This document shows positions 29,968 to 37,794 of a DNA stretch of 40,395 bases, one piece after another. The stretch lies in contig CANQQR010000006.1 of NCBI GenBank assembly GCA_947626035.1, positions 1 through 40,395 of the forward strand, read 5' to 3'. Source of the DNA: an uncultured Bacilli bacterium (GTDB lineage: Bacteria > Bacillota_I > Bacilli_A > RF39 > UBA660). Positions within the stretch are counted from its first letter, which is position 1. Each line of letters begins with the position of its first letter. Below the pieces are notes generated by a model. That model made no database searches. It was not told the origin of the DNA and saw only the letters and a program-made list of their open reading frames with translations. Both the position numbers and the translations under genes were made by a program.

Positions 29968-31455
29968 TTACTCTAAAAAGTCAATAGATTCAACAGCATT
30001 ATCTTGACTAGAATTATTATCATCATACATACTACTTACTTCTTGCAAAATATCTTTTTCATCTTCCAAAGTCTCTACTTCCTCTTCATCATCCTCTTCT
30101 ACCACTGGCATTTGCTTTGGTGTATAACCTTTACTTTGAACTTTAGTAGTACTATCGTCTCCCTTATTCCATAAACTAATAACTTCATCTTTAATAACAT
30201 CTACATTAACATATAAATATTGTTGCTCATTTAACAAACTCTCAATTCTATTAGAATAAACTAAGAAATTAACCTTATCAGCAAACTTATTCATATTATC
30301 AAAAGCTTTATTATTATTTAATTTATCATGAATAATCTCTAAACTTCTCTCTTCACTAGCCATCTCAGCATTAATATTAGTATGATTAATATCTAAATTC
30401 TTAATCTCATCCTTAAATGCTTGAATATCAGAATTATACTTATTCTCTAAGAACTTATCATCAACAATCTCACTTCTTAAATCATTAACACTCTTCTTAT
30501 AATCCTCTTCTTCAACAATTAAATTAGACTCATTATATAAAACGCTAACTAAATAATCAAGCTTATCTTCCTTTTGATTAATCTCTTTATGAACACCATC
30601 ATATAACTTCTTAGACTCATCAATCAAAACTCTTAACTCTTCTTTTCTCTTCTCAATACCCTCTAAAGTCTTCTTAAATGTATCTAATCTACTATTATGA
30701 TATTTCTCCTTTTGAAACAAACTTTGTCTAATCTCTTCACTACTATACTCATTATTCTCCAAATTAGTAGAAGACTCTCTCTTCATAGTAGTATACTTAT
30801 CCATTAACTCAAATATATTAGAATCCTTAACTTCTCCATTAGTCCTATCATACTCAGTTCTAGCCAAATTAAGAAGTAACTCAAATTGACCATTAACCTC
30901 TTCAAAAGACTTATTATCTTTAAAAGCATCAAGTAACTTATTACCTAATATAACTGGATTATTATACTTAACCTCTAAACTAGCATTAACCTCATTAAGC
31001 TCATCTTGTAAAACAGCTAAAGTAACCTCATCCTTAGTCTTCATACCTGAATCAAAATAAGCCTTATTAACTATCTTTAAATTCACAAGCTCTAATAACT
31101 CATTAACCTTATCAATCTCTAAAGTTAAAATTGCCTTATCGCCAGTAAGCTTACGCTTAGTACCTAACTTAGTATTTTTATCATTTAACTTAGCATCCAA
31201 ATCAGCCAAACTATTCTTAAGTCCTTTTAAAGTCTCCTCTAAATAAGTCTTCTCATCCTCATCCTTAACTTTCTCTTCCTTATCAACATAAGGATTTGTA
31301 TCTAAAGTATTCTTTAAAGACTCAATCTCACTCTCCAAATATTTCTTTCTCTCTTCAAGAAAATCAATATCTTCTTCAACTTTCAAATCACTTAACTTAT
31401 AACCTGCTTTTTTAACTAAAATTCCTATTAAATCTTCCAATGCTCTATAATTCAT
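29968..31455 (-). CDS. Long coiled-coil protein, paralogue of upstream gene
   Basis: 495 residues, no signal or TM. Residues 1-25 (MNYRALEDLIGILVKKAGYK) are a small helical cap. A long coiled coil runs from about 28 to 400, interrupted by PVILGNKLLDAFKDNKSFEE and FELLLNLAR; a C-terminal cap RIESLLNEQQYLYVNVDVIK / DEVISLWNKG follows, then an acidic disordered tail (EEDDEEEVETLEDE). The same three blocks occur in the upstream gene, so the two are tandem paralogues. GGTGA overlapping that gene's stop sets the ATG. SMC-like arms without ATPase heads are a fair description; the role is unknown, possibly filament or scaffold. Confidence 0.82.
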   Translation of the reverse strand: MNYRALEDLIGILVKKAGYKLSDLKVEEDIDFLEERKKYLESEIESLKNTLDTNPYVDKEEKVKDEDEKTYLEETLKGLKNSLADLDAKLNDKNTKLGTKRKLTGDKAILTLEIDKVNELLELVNLKIVNKAYFDSGMKTKDEVTLAVLQDELNEVNASLEVKYNNPVILGNKLLDAFKDNKSFEEVNGQFELLLNLARTEYDRTNGEVKDSNIFELMDKYTTMKRESSTNLENNEYSSEEIRQSLFQKEKYHNSRLDTFKKTLEGIEKRKEELRVLIDESKKLYDGVHKEINQKEDKLDYLVSVLYNESNLIVEEEDYKKSVNDLRSEIVDDKFLENKYNSDIQAFKDEIKNLDINHTNINAEMASEERSLEIIHDKLNNNKAFDNMNKFADKVNFLVYSNRIESLLNEQQYLYVNVDVIKDEVISLWNKGDDSTTKVQSKGYTPKQMPVVEEDDEEEVETLEDEKDILQEVSSMYDDNNSSQDNAVESIDFLE

Positions 31456-31461
31456 TTATCT

Positions 31462-32832
31462 TCACCAATCCAATTCCATTTTATTATTTTCTTCTTTATT
31501 TATATCATCATCATCATCATCAGTTAATAAACTGTCAATTTTATCTAAAACTTCTTCATTCTCTTTAATAATTTCTTGTTCTGTACTCTCTAAAGTAGAA
31601 CTTTGTGGTTGTTCTTCCTTTTTATCTAAATTACTAGACAAATCTAACTTTTCTAAATCTCTTGAAGCTTTATTTATCTCTTCTTGAAATTCATCTAAAA
31701 TATCTTTTCTAGAAGACGGTATAACCTTTTCTTTAACCTCTATAACAGGCTCCTTTTCTTCACTATCTTCTATCAAGACTTCTTTCTTATCTTCCTTCTT
31801 ATCTACAAAAACATTACCGCTACCTTTATTCCATTCCTTAATAAGTTCTTCTTTTACTTTAATAGCATCGACATAAATAACATCCTTTTTATTATTTAAT
31901 GACTCAATCTCAAGTCTCATAATCTCACTATTATTAACATCAATCATCTTTAAAGTATTATTATCATACTTATTCTCTTCTATCTTAGTATTTATATTAT
32001 TAAGTTTAGTATTAGCGCGTGTCCTTTCAATCTCAAACTTACTTTTTCTCTCACTAATATTATCTTTACTCTTCTTTACCTCTTCAAGCATACTTTGTGT
32101 TTTAGAAAGTAAATCATTTGATTTATCTAACTTCTCTTTTGTCTCAGTCCTTGCAATCTCTAACTTTTGCCACACGTCTGTAGTAACATCACTATTTATA
32201 GAAGAATTAACAACTTTATCTATCTTATCTAAATCAATCTTTAACTTAGAAATATATTCTTTTATCTTAGACTCAATACCAACTTCTTTAATCTCTACTT
32301 CCCTAAGTCCTGCTAATTCATTATCTAAAGAAGTAACCTCATTTTCTAAAGAAGTTAACTTATTTTCTAAATAAGACTTATACTTTAAATCCATTTCCTT
32401 TTCATCAAGATTAGCATAACTAGTATTAGAAATCTTATCATTAAGTTCTTTATATTCCTTATTAAGTTTCTTTAAATCTTCATAAACAGAAGTAACAGTA
32501 ATATCTTGAGTTCCTTTAAGTGCTAGATTCCCTAAAAGATCAATTCGTGCTTTAACACTATTATAATCTTTTCCCTCCTCATAAGCTTTTAAAAGACTCT
32601 TACCAACAATTTCGGCATTATTTTCCCAATTAGCTTGTCTAACTTTTAAATTCTCAATCAGGCTATTTATCGTTTTCTTATCTTTTGAATGTCCTTTTTC
32701 TCTAGCTAACTCTGATAAACTATTCTTAGTTTTCTCTAGTTCTACCTCACTATAATCTTTATGAACATCAAATCCAGCCTTCTTGACTAAAAGCTCTACA
32801 AGACTAACAACAGCCTCGTAATTTGCATTCAT
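31462..32832 (-). CDS. Long coiled-coil protein, first of a paralogous pair
   Basis: 456 residues. The cap (NYEAVVSLVELLVKKAGFDV) corresponds to that of the next gene, as do EIVGKSLLKAYEEGKDYNSV with LLGNLALKG and the closing RLEIESLNNKKDVIYVDAIK / VKEELIKEWNKGSG. The middle is coiled coil from about 115 to 340. The last 110 residues are acidic and disordered, with DDDDDD near the end and a terminal MELDW. GGTGG is nine bases before ATG 32832; the longer track start has no site. The gap to the paralogue is 6 bp. A duplication with a shifted order of the middle block is the simplest explanation. Confidence 0.82.
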   Translation of the reverse strand: MNANYEAVVSLVELLVKKAGFDVHKDYSEVELEKTKNSLSELAREKGHSKDKKTINSLIENLKVRQANWENNAEIVGKSLLKAYEEGKDYNSVKARIDLLGNLALKGTQDITVTSVYEDLKKLNKEYKELNDKISNTSYANLDEKEMDLKYKSYLENKLTSLENEVTSLDNELAGLREVEIKEVGIESKIKEYISKLKIDLDKIDKVVNSSINSDVTTDVWQKLEIARTETKEKLDKSNDLLSKTQSMLEEVKKSKDNISERKSKFEIERTRANTKLNNINTKIEENKYDNNTLKMIDVNNSEIMRLEIESLNNKKDVIYVDAIKVKEELIKEWNKGSGNVFVDKKEDKKEVLIEDSEEKEPVIEVKEKVIPSSRKDILDEFQEEINKASRDLEKLDLSSNLDKKEEQPQSSTLESTEQEIIKENEEVLDKIDSLLTDDDDDDINKEENNKMELDW

Positions 32833-32911
32833 CTCCAACCACCTTATTTTTCTATTAATATAATAACACATGGGTCAAACTTTTACAACATCTTTTTAAA
32901 GAAAAAATTAC

Positions 32912-32940
32912 TTTACAAAACAAAAAATATATAATATAAT
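32912..32940 (+). promoter_or_regulatory. Promoter of the GNAT gene
   Basis: TTTACA, 17 bp, TATAAT. Confidence 0.7.
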
Positions 32941-32974
32941 AACAAATCGTGCAAAAAGAAAAGGGGTTTTTATT

Positions 32975-33655
32975 ATGTCAAATATAATTAAAAATTTGCC
33001 ACACGATACAAACTATCTAATATCTTCTTTTGTATCTAGTGATGGCATATTACATAGAATATATTTATCAAAATCATACTTTACTCTAGGACAAAGAGAT
33101 CAATACTTTTTAAAACTAATGAGAATTTCGCCTGACTTTGATATGAGATGTGAAGCATACATATATTTTTACATAAATCAAATCAAAAACAGTACTGAAT
33201 TTATAGGTGCATTTACTGACTATCAAAACAGAAACAAAGGATACGCGTCATTATTATTTTCTAGTTACATAAAACTATGCTTAGACGAAGGAATAAATGA
33301 ATTCACAACAAACAGAAAACAACGTAAACCTTTCTTATTATATATGCTAAAAACTTACTTTTATGAACTTAAAAACATAAACCTATATGAAGTAAGTCCT
33401 AATCTAATTTACATTTGTAAAAAGAATAATGATACAAAAAAATATCTGTTATTTAAAAACAAAGGCCAAGAAGAAACATTTAAACATGGTAAAATAATGG
33501 AACACGATAACTACTACATACTAGACTTTAAAGACGAAGACACTATTATCTTAGATAAAATTTTATTATCACAAATATACAGACTAGACCCAAGTAGCCA
33601 AACAGAAGCATATCAAAAAAGTATCAGTGTTTTAAAAAGACATATAGACAAGTAA
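32975..33655 (+). CDS. GNAT-family acetyltransferase-like protein
   Basis: 226 residues, cytosolic. FIGAFTDYQNRNKGYASLLF carries the acetyl-CoA-binding motif A (R/N-x-K-G-Y-A), followed by a helix SSYIKLCLDEGINEFTTNRK and FLLYMLKTYFYELKN as motif B. The last 90 residues have no GNAT features I recognise and may be a small extra domain. The substrate is unknown. AAAAGGGG precedes the ATG. It stands alone between its promoter and an 11-bp-stem terminator shared with the slipin gene. A/C-rich codon use marks it as a long resident of this strand. Confidence 0.78.
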   Translation: MSNIIKNLPHDTNYLISSFVSSDGILHRIYLSKSYFTLGQRDQYFLKLMRISPDFDMRCEAYIYFYINQIKNSTEFIGAFTDYQNRNKGYASLLFSSYIKLCLDEGINEFTTNRKQRKPFLLYMLKTYFYELKNINLYEVSPNLIYICKKNNDTKKYLLFKNKGQEETFKHGKIMEHDNYYILDFKDEDTIILDKILLSQIYRLDPSSQTEAYQKSISVLKRHIDK

Positions 33656-33672
33656 CAAAACTACTTGTCTAT
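33644..33672. terminator. Bidirectional terminator between GNAT and slipin genes
   Basis: ATAGACAAGTA-ACAAAAC-TACTTGTCTAT, an 11-bp perfect stem over both stop codons; the T runs are weak on both sides. Confidence 0.65.
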
Positions 33673-34409
33673 TTATCTTTCTTAGAAAATCCTTCTAATG
33701 CCTTTAAAACTTCAATTGGTAAAGCAAAAATAACAGTATTAGACTGATCACTACTTAAATCATTTATAGTTTCCAAAGTTCTAAGATGTAAAGCTCCAGG
33801 TACACTACTTAAATTACTAGCTGCTTTCTTTAAGTTTTCACTTGCCTCAACTTCGCCATGTGCTTTAGTAATAACTGCTTGTTTCTCCCTTTCAGCTTCT
33901 GCTACACGCGCAATTACTCTCTTCATTTCTTCTGGTAAACTAATATCTTTAAGTTCTACATTCTCAACTTTTATTCCCCATGGATCAGTTGCATCATCAA
34001 CAACCTTACATATAGTAGTACTTATCTTATCTCTTTCACTAAGTAACTCATCAAGACTAACAGAACCAACAGTATTTCTCATAGTCGTTTGTGCAAGTTG
34101 ACTAACAGCATAATTAAAATGTTCAACTGCAAGAATAGCTTTAGAAGCATCAAATATTTTATAATACAAAACTGCATTAATTTTAACAGACACATTATCT
34201 TTAGTAATAGCTTCTTGTTCAGGAACATCTACTGCCTTAGTACGTATATCTACTTTACTAAAACTTTCAATAACAGGTAAAACTATATTCCAACCTGGAT
34301 TCATAATACTATGATACTTTCCAAACCTAAACTTAATACCTCTTTCATATTCATTAATTTGCTTAATTGAAGTTACGAAAAACACAATAGCCAAAACAAT
34401 CAAAATCAT
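33669..34409 (-). CDS. Slipin/stomatin SPFH-domain protein
   Basis: About 247 residues. One N-terminal TM helix (MILIVLAIVFFVTSI), then the SPFH domain: INEYERGIKFRFGKY, NPGWNIVLPVIESFSKVDIR, VPEQEAITKDNVSVKINAVL, DPWGIKVENVELKDISLPEE and MKRVIARVAEAEREKQAVI. Slipins organise membrane microdomains; a NfeD-type partner is usually adjacent but is absent here. It follows rmuC with overlap: AAGGAGGTGAGTGAGGTGATT spans the rmuC end, so the start could be GTG 34424, GTG 34415 or ATG 34409; I give the ATG. The overlap implies translational coupling with rmuC. Confidence 0.9.
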   Translation of the reverse strand: MILIVLAIVFFVTSIKQINEYERGIKFRFGKYHSIMNPGWNIVLPVIESFSKVDIRTKAVDVPEQEAITKDNVSVKINAVLYYKIFDASKAILAVEHFNYAVSQLAQTTMRNTVGSVSLDELLSERDKISTTICKVVDDATDPWGIKVENVELKDISLPEEMKRVIARVAEAEREKQAVITKAHGEVEASENLKKAASNLSSVPGALHLRTLETINDLSSDQSNTVIFALPIEVLKALEGFSKKDK

Positions 34410-34416
34410 AATCACC

Positions 34417-35493
34417 TCACTCACCTCCTTCTAATTTATCTTGAATATTTACATTACTAATAGAATCAAATCTTTTTGTAATTTTATCAGTAGTAATGTG
34501 AATATCTCTAACATCTTTACTAACAGTTTCAATATGTGAACTTAACTTATCCCATCTATCTTTATACCTCAAAAATTCTTCTCCAAGTTTATTAAGTTCA
34601 CTATGTATAACCCCAGCATACTTATCTCTCTCAATTCCCATCAAAATAGCTTCAATAACAGTAAGAAGTGACATAAGTGTAGTAGGACTTGCAATATAAA
34701 CATGTTTTTGATAAGCATAATTAACAAGCGCACTGTGATAAGCATTAATCTCAGCAAAAATTGCTTCAGCAGGTAAAAACATAATTGCTTGTTCACTAGT
34801 TTCGCCATTAATTATATACTTATTACTAATCGCATCAATATGTTTCTTAACATCAAACTCAAATAATCTTTCTCTTCTCTTTCTTTCTTCTAAAGTAATA
34901 CCCTTTTCTAACATATACCTATAATTCTCTAAAGGAAACTTACTATCTATACAAATATCTCCAAGAGGTTTAGGTGCATGCACTATAGCATCTGCTATAA
35001 CCCCTGTACTAAGAGTATATTGTATTTGATAAATTTTATCATTACTTTCTCCAAAAATACTACTCAAAATATGATTTAAATTAACCTCGCCAAAAATTCC
35101 TCTACTCTTTTTATCAGTTAACACAACTTGTAAACTAACAATATCATTACTAAGATTATCAATCTTCTTCTGTGCTTCATCAATTCTTGCAAGCCTCTCT
35201 AAAACATTATTAAAAGTCTTATTAGTCCTTTCAAAATTAACATCTAATCTCTCATTAACCCTATCATTAATCTCTCTAAGTTTTTCTTCCATCCTATCAT
35301 TCATATTATTAAAGTCACTCGTTAAAACACGTGAAAAATCTAACTTAAAATCTCCAATTTCTTTAACAATATCAGTCTCTATCTTACTCATAGTTAAAGT
35401 AATATCACTTTCATTTACTTTTTTAATTTTAAAAATTAAAACAACTACTAATATAATAATTATAATTAAAAGTAAAATTATTAAATATTCCAT
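34417..35493 (-). CDS. rmuC: DNA recombination protein RmuC family
   Basis: 358 residues. N-terminal TM helix (YLIILLLIIIIILVVVLIF), a coiled-coil stretch (about 40-130: RMEEKLREINDRVNERLDVN), and the RmuC nuclease-like domain with SRGIFGEVNLNHILSSIFG, VIADAIVHAPKPLGDICIDS KFP, QAIMFLPAEAIFAEI and VYIASPTTLMSLLTVIEAIL. RmuC is a predicted PD-(D/E)XK-type protein that limits inverted-repeat recombination. The start at 35493 follows GAGGAGAAG; a TGCTATAAT extended -10 is at about 35522-35529. It heads an operon with the slipin gene. A perfect palindrome lies 100 bp upstream. Confidence 0.93.
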   Translation of the reverse strand: MEYLIILLLIIIIILVVVLIFKIKKVNESDITLTMSKIETDIVKEIGDFKLDFSRVLTSDFNNMNDRMEEKLREINDRVNERLDVNFERTNKTFNNVLERLARIDEAQKKIDNLSNDIVSLQVVLTDKKSRGIFGEVNLNHILSSIFGESNDKIYQIQYTLSTGVIADAIVHAPKPLGDICIDSKFPLENYRYMLEKGITLEERKRRERLFEFDVKKHIDAISNKYIINGETSEQAIMFLPAEAIFAEINAYHSALVNYAYQKHVYIASPTTLMSLLTVIEAILMGIERDKYAGVIHSELNKLGEEFLRYKDRWDKLSSHIETVSKDVRDIHITTDKITKRFDSISNVNIQDKLEGGE

Positions 35494-35594
35494 AACTACT
35501 TCTCCTCTTACTAATAAAACCATTATAGCACACTTCCATTTGCTAATAAAACAACTTTTAAACCATTTACATACAAAGAACAAACTAATCTAAC

Positions 35595-35616
35595 TTTTGC
35601 AACAGCTGTTGCAAAA
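35595..35616. repeat. 22-bp perfect palindrome upstream of rmuC
   Basis: TTTTGCAACAG/CTGTTGCAAAA, with no central spacer, between the DUF1016 terminator and the rmuC promoter. It could be a dimeric-regulator operator or an RNA hairpin. Confidence 0.8.
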
Positions 35617-35618
35617 TT

Positions 35619-35641
35619 CAAAAAAACTCTAAAACTAGAGC
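35619..35641 (-). terminator. Terminator of the DUF1016 gene
   Basis: Minus strand CTCTA-GTTT-TAGAG followed by seven T. Confidence 0.78.
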
Positions 35642-35658
35642 TTTTTCACAACAAAATG

Positions 35659-36660
35659 CTAGTCATCAATATCAATATGAAGATTAATATCATCCTCAGT
35701 TGGAAGTTCCTTAGTCAAATCCTCAGGTAAATATTTTGAAATTTCATAAGAGCTAACTCCAATAGGTTGGTCTACACCATTTAATGAATATTGGGCTGTT
35801 AATTTATCTTTATCTTTGCAAAGTATTAAACCAATTGATGGATTATCAAACTCACCCTTTAAAATATCATTAACAGCATTAAGATAAAAATTCATTTTTC
35901 CAACATATTCTGGCTTAAAACTATTTGCTTTTAACTCTACAACAACATAACATCTTAACTTCAAATGATAAAACAATAAATCAATAAAATAATCCTCATC
36001 CCCAACAGATATTTTATACTGATTTCCAACAAAACTAAATCCATTCCCTAACTCTAATAAAACATCACGTATTTTCTCTATCATAGCATTTTCTAATGTC
36101 TTTTCTTTATAATCCTCTTTTAAAGTTATGAAATCAAATATATAAGGATCCTTTACTATATTATTTACTAAATCACTATTAGGACTTGGTAATGTAATAG
36201 CAAAATTATTAGCACTTTTTCCTATTCTTAAATGATATTGACTGTCAATTTGGTGAAGCAAAACACTTCTGCTCCATCCATATTCTAATGTAGCTTTAGC
36301 ATAAAGTTCACGTATTTCCTTACTTTTAAACTTTTCAATTAATAATAAATTATGACCCCAAGGCAAATTAGTAACAAGTTGTAACATTTCCTCATCATTT
36401 TTATATTCATCATAAAACAACTTCATATAATTTAAATTTCTTTCAGAAAAGCCTTTCATATAAGGAAACTCTAATTTTAATTCTGTAGAAATATTCTTTA
36501 TAAAATTTTGACCATATTCATTCTTTTCAGAAATAATTTTACCCAACCTAAAATAAAGCATTATTAAATTTTTATTAGCCTCTAACATTGTTTTAGTTTG
36601 ACTATTCTTAATTTCATCTTTTATATTTGAAACTACTTCTTTAAAATCATTTTGTAACAT
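35659..36660 (-). CDS. DUF1016/YhcG-like PD-(D/E)XK nuclease
   Basis: 333 residues. The N-terminal helical domain (EANKNLIMLYFRLGKIISEK, GFSERNLNYMKLFYDEY, LPWGHNLLLIEKF) precedes the PD-(D/E)XK nuclease domain: GNQYKISVGDEDYFIDLLFY with the catalytic Asp, CYVVVELKANSFKPEYVGKM with the ExK, and FYLNAVND. This family is frequent near restriction systems and mobile DNA; no restriction gene is visible here. The start at 36660 (MLQNDFK) fits GAGGGG nine bases upstream. The gene is A-rich rather than G/T-rich for the minus strand, suggesting transfer. It has its own promoter (shared element with rluB) and terminator. Confidence 0.92.
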   Translation of the reverse strand: MLQNDFKEVVSNIKDEIKNSQTKTMLEANKNLIMLYFRLGKIISEKNEYGQNFIKNISTELKLEFPYMKGFSERNLNYMKLFYDEYKNDEEMLQLVTNLPWGHNLLLIEKFKSKEIRELYAKATLEYGWSRSVLLHQIDSQYHLRIGKSANNFAITLPSPNSDLVNNIVKDPYIFDFITLKEDYKEKTLENAMIEKIRDVLLELGNGFSFVGNQYKISVGDEDYFIDLLFYHLKLRCYVVVELKANSFKPEYVGKMNFYLNAVNDILKGEFDNPSIGLILCKDKDKLTAQYSLNGVDQPIGVSSYEISKYLPEDLTKELPTEDDINLHIDIDD

Positions 36661-36717
36661 TTTAATCATCCCCTCATACAACTATTATTATAAGTTCATT
36701 TCTAACAAGATATTTTT

Positions 36718-36753
36718 ATTATATCACATTAATATTTATCGTACAAGTGTTTT
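36718..36753 (-). promoter_or_regulatory. Promoter of the DUF1016 gene with the shared 19-nt element
   Basis: Minus strand TTGTAC, 17 bp, TATAAT. The 19-nt block 36735-36753 is identical to the block at the rluB -35. Confidence 0.75.
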
Positions 36754-36827
36754 TGTTATTTTTTAATTAAGGCAATTTCGCCATAATTAAAATCAACCAT
36801 AAATTCAGCAATCAAATTTTGTCTTAA

Positions 36828-36854
36828 CAAAAAAATAACTTAAACCTAAGTTAT
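36828..36854 (-). terminator. Terminator of the VTT-domain gene
   Basis: Minus strand ATAACTTA-GGTT-TAAGTTAT followed by T6, overlapping the stop codon. Confidence 0.75.
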
Positions 36855-37432
36855 CTTATCTTAAACTTCTTAGAAAGCATAAAACTAATTAAATAAACAA
36901 CAACTAATATAACACCAACCCTAACTAATATAATAGGATTCTTTAAACTATCAATTAAACTAGTACCAATATAACCCCAAAAATACACAAGTGAAACTTT
37001 ACCAATAACTAAAGCAAGAAAAAATTTTTTAAAATCAACTCTTGAAATACCTGAAGCAATATTAATAAGAAAAGCAGGTGTAAAAGGAATAGCAATAAGC
37101 GTAACTAAATTTGCAAAACTAATATTACTAACTAAATCTAAAAACTTACCTAACTTATCATTACTCTTAAATCTATTATATAACCTATCTGAAACACCAT
37201 TTCTAAATATATAATAAGACATCACACACCCTATAACGGTACACACCCAAGATATAATAAACCCTAAAAAATTACCAAAAGTAATAAAATTCAAAGTAAT
37301 AAAAACAGAAAGCGGTAAAATAGGAATAATAGACTCAAACAAAATAAAAACACACCCAAGTACTGCTCCAAAACTTCCTAACATTGCTAATAAATTTGTA
37401 ATTAACGAATCAATTGCTTCAAATATTTCCAT
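36851..37432 (-). CDS. VTT/DedA-like (TVP38/TMEM64) membrane protein
   Basis: 193 residues, about five to six TM helices. FILFESIIPILPLSVFITLN carries the E-x(n)-P-x-L-P entry of the VTT (SNARE-associated/DedA) fold and LIAIPFTPAFLINIASGISR the second re-entrant proline motif. Proteins of this fold move lipids, for DedA members undecaprenyl phosphate, across the membrane; which lipid this one handles is unknown. AGAGGT precedes the ATG. Upstream, in the same direction, is the rhodanese gene. With uppP 10 kb away, a lipid-carrier recycling role is possible but only inference. Confidence 0.85.
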   Translation of the reverse strand: MEIFEAIDSLITNLLAMLGSFGAVLGCVFILFESIIPILPLSVFITLNFITFGNFLGFIISWVCTVIGCVMSYYIFRNGVSDRLYNRFKSNDKLGKFLDLVSNISFANLVTLIAIPFTPAFLINIASGISRVDFKKFFLALVIGKVSLVYFWGYIGTSLIDSLKNPIILVRVGVILVVVYLISFMLSKKFKIR

Positions 37433-37477
37433 AAATAAAATTACCTCTTTATCAAATACAATTATAAACTATTATTT

Positions 37478-37735
37478 CTAAATTTCAAGTAATATCACAT
37501 CATACCCCAAATAACTAAGAACCATAACTGCTCTTTTACTTAACTTTCCACTCTTACAATAAATATAATACCTACTATTCTTATTTAAATAACTTCTATA
37601 ATTTTGTATCAAATCATCATAAGGAATATTAATTGAATTATTAATATGACCTAATCTATAACTGTAACTATCTTGTACATCTATTATTTTTACACCTCTT
37701 TTAAATTTTATACTATCATACTTAACAGAATTCAT
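37478..37735 (-). CDS. Single rhodanese-domain protein
   Basis: 85 residues from ATG 37735. KIIDVQDSYSYRLGHINNSI, NIPYDDL and YYIYCKSGKLSKRAVMVLSY, LGYDVILLE are rhodanese blocks; the active-loop Cys is in YCKSGKLS. Minimal single-domain rhodaneses carry sulfur as a persulfide in the cytosol. The usual R of CxxGxRS is replaced (CKSGKLS), as in several small family members. GGTGATG is the ribosome-binding region. It lies between the VirD4-like gene, whose terminator precedes it, and the VTT gene. Confidence 0.87.
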   Translation of the reverse strand: MNSVKYDSIKFKRGVKIIDVQDSYSYRLGHINNSINIPYDDLIQNYRSYLNKNSRYYIYCKSGKLSKRAVMVLSYLGYDVILLEI

Positions 37736-37764
37736 AAACATCACCAATATATAATATGAAAAAA

Positions 37765-37794
37765 AGAAAAATAGTTCACATCTAATGAACTATT
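37765..37794 (-). terminator. Terminator of the VirD4-like gene
   Basis: Minus strand AATAGTTCA-TTAGATG-TGAACTATT followed by T5, overlapping the stop codon. Confidence 0.78.
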
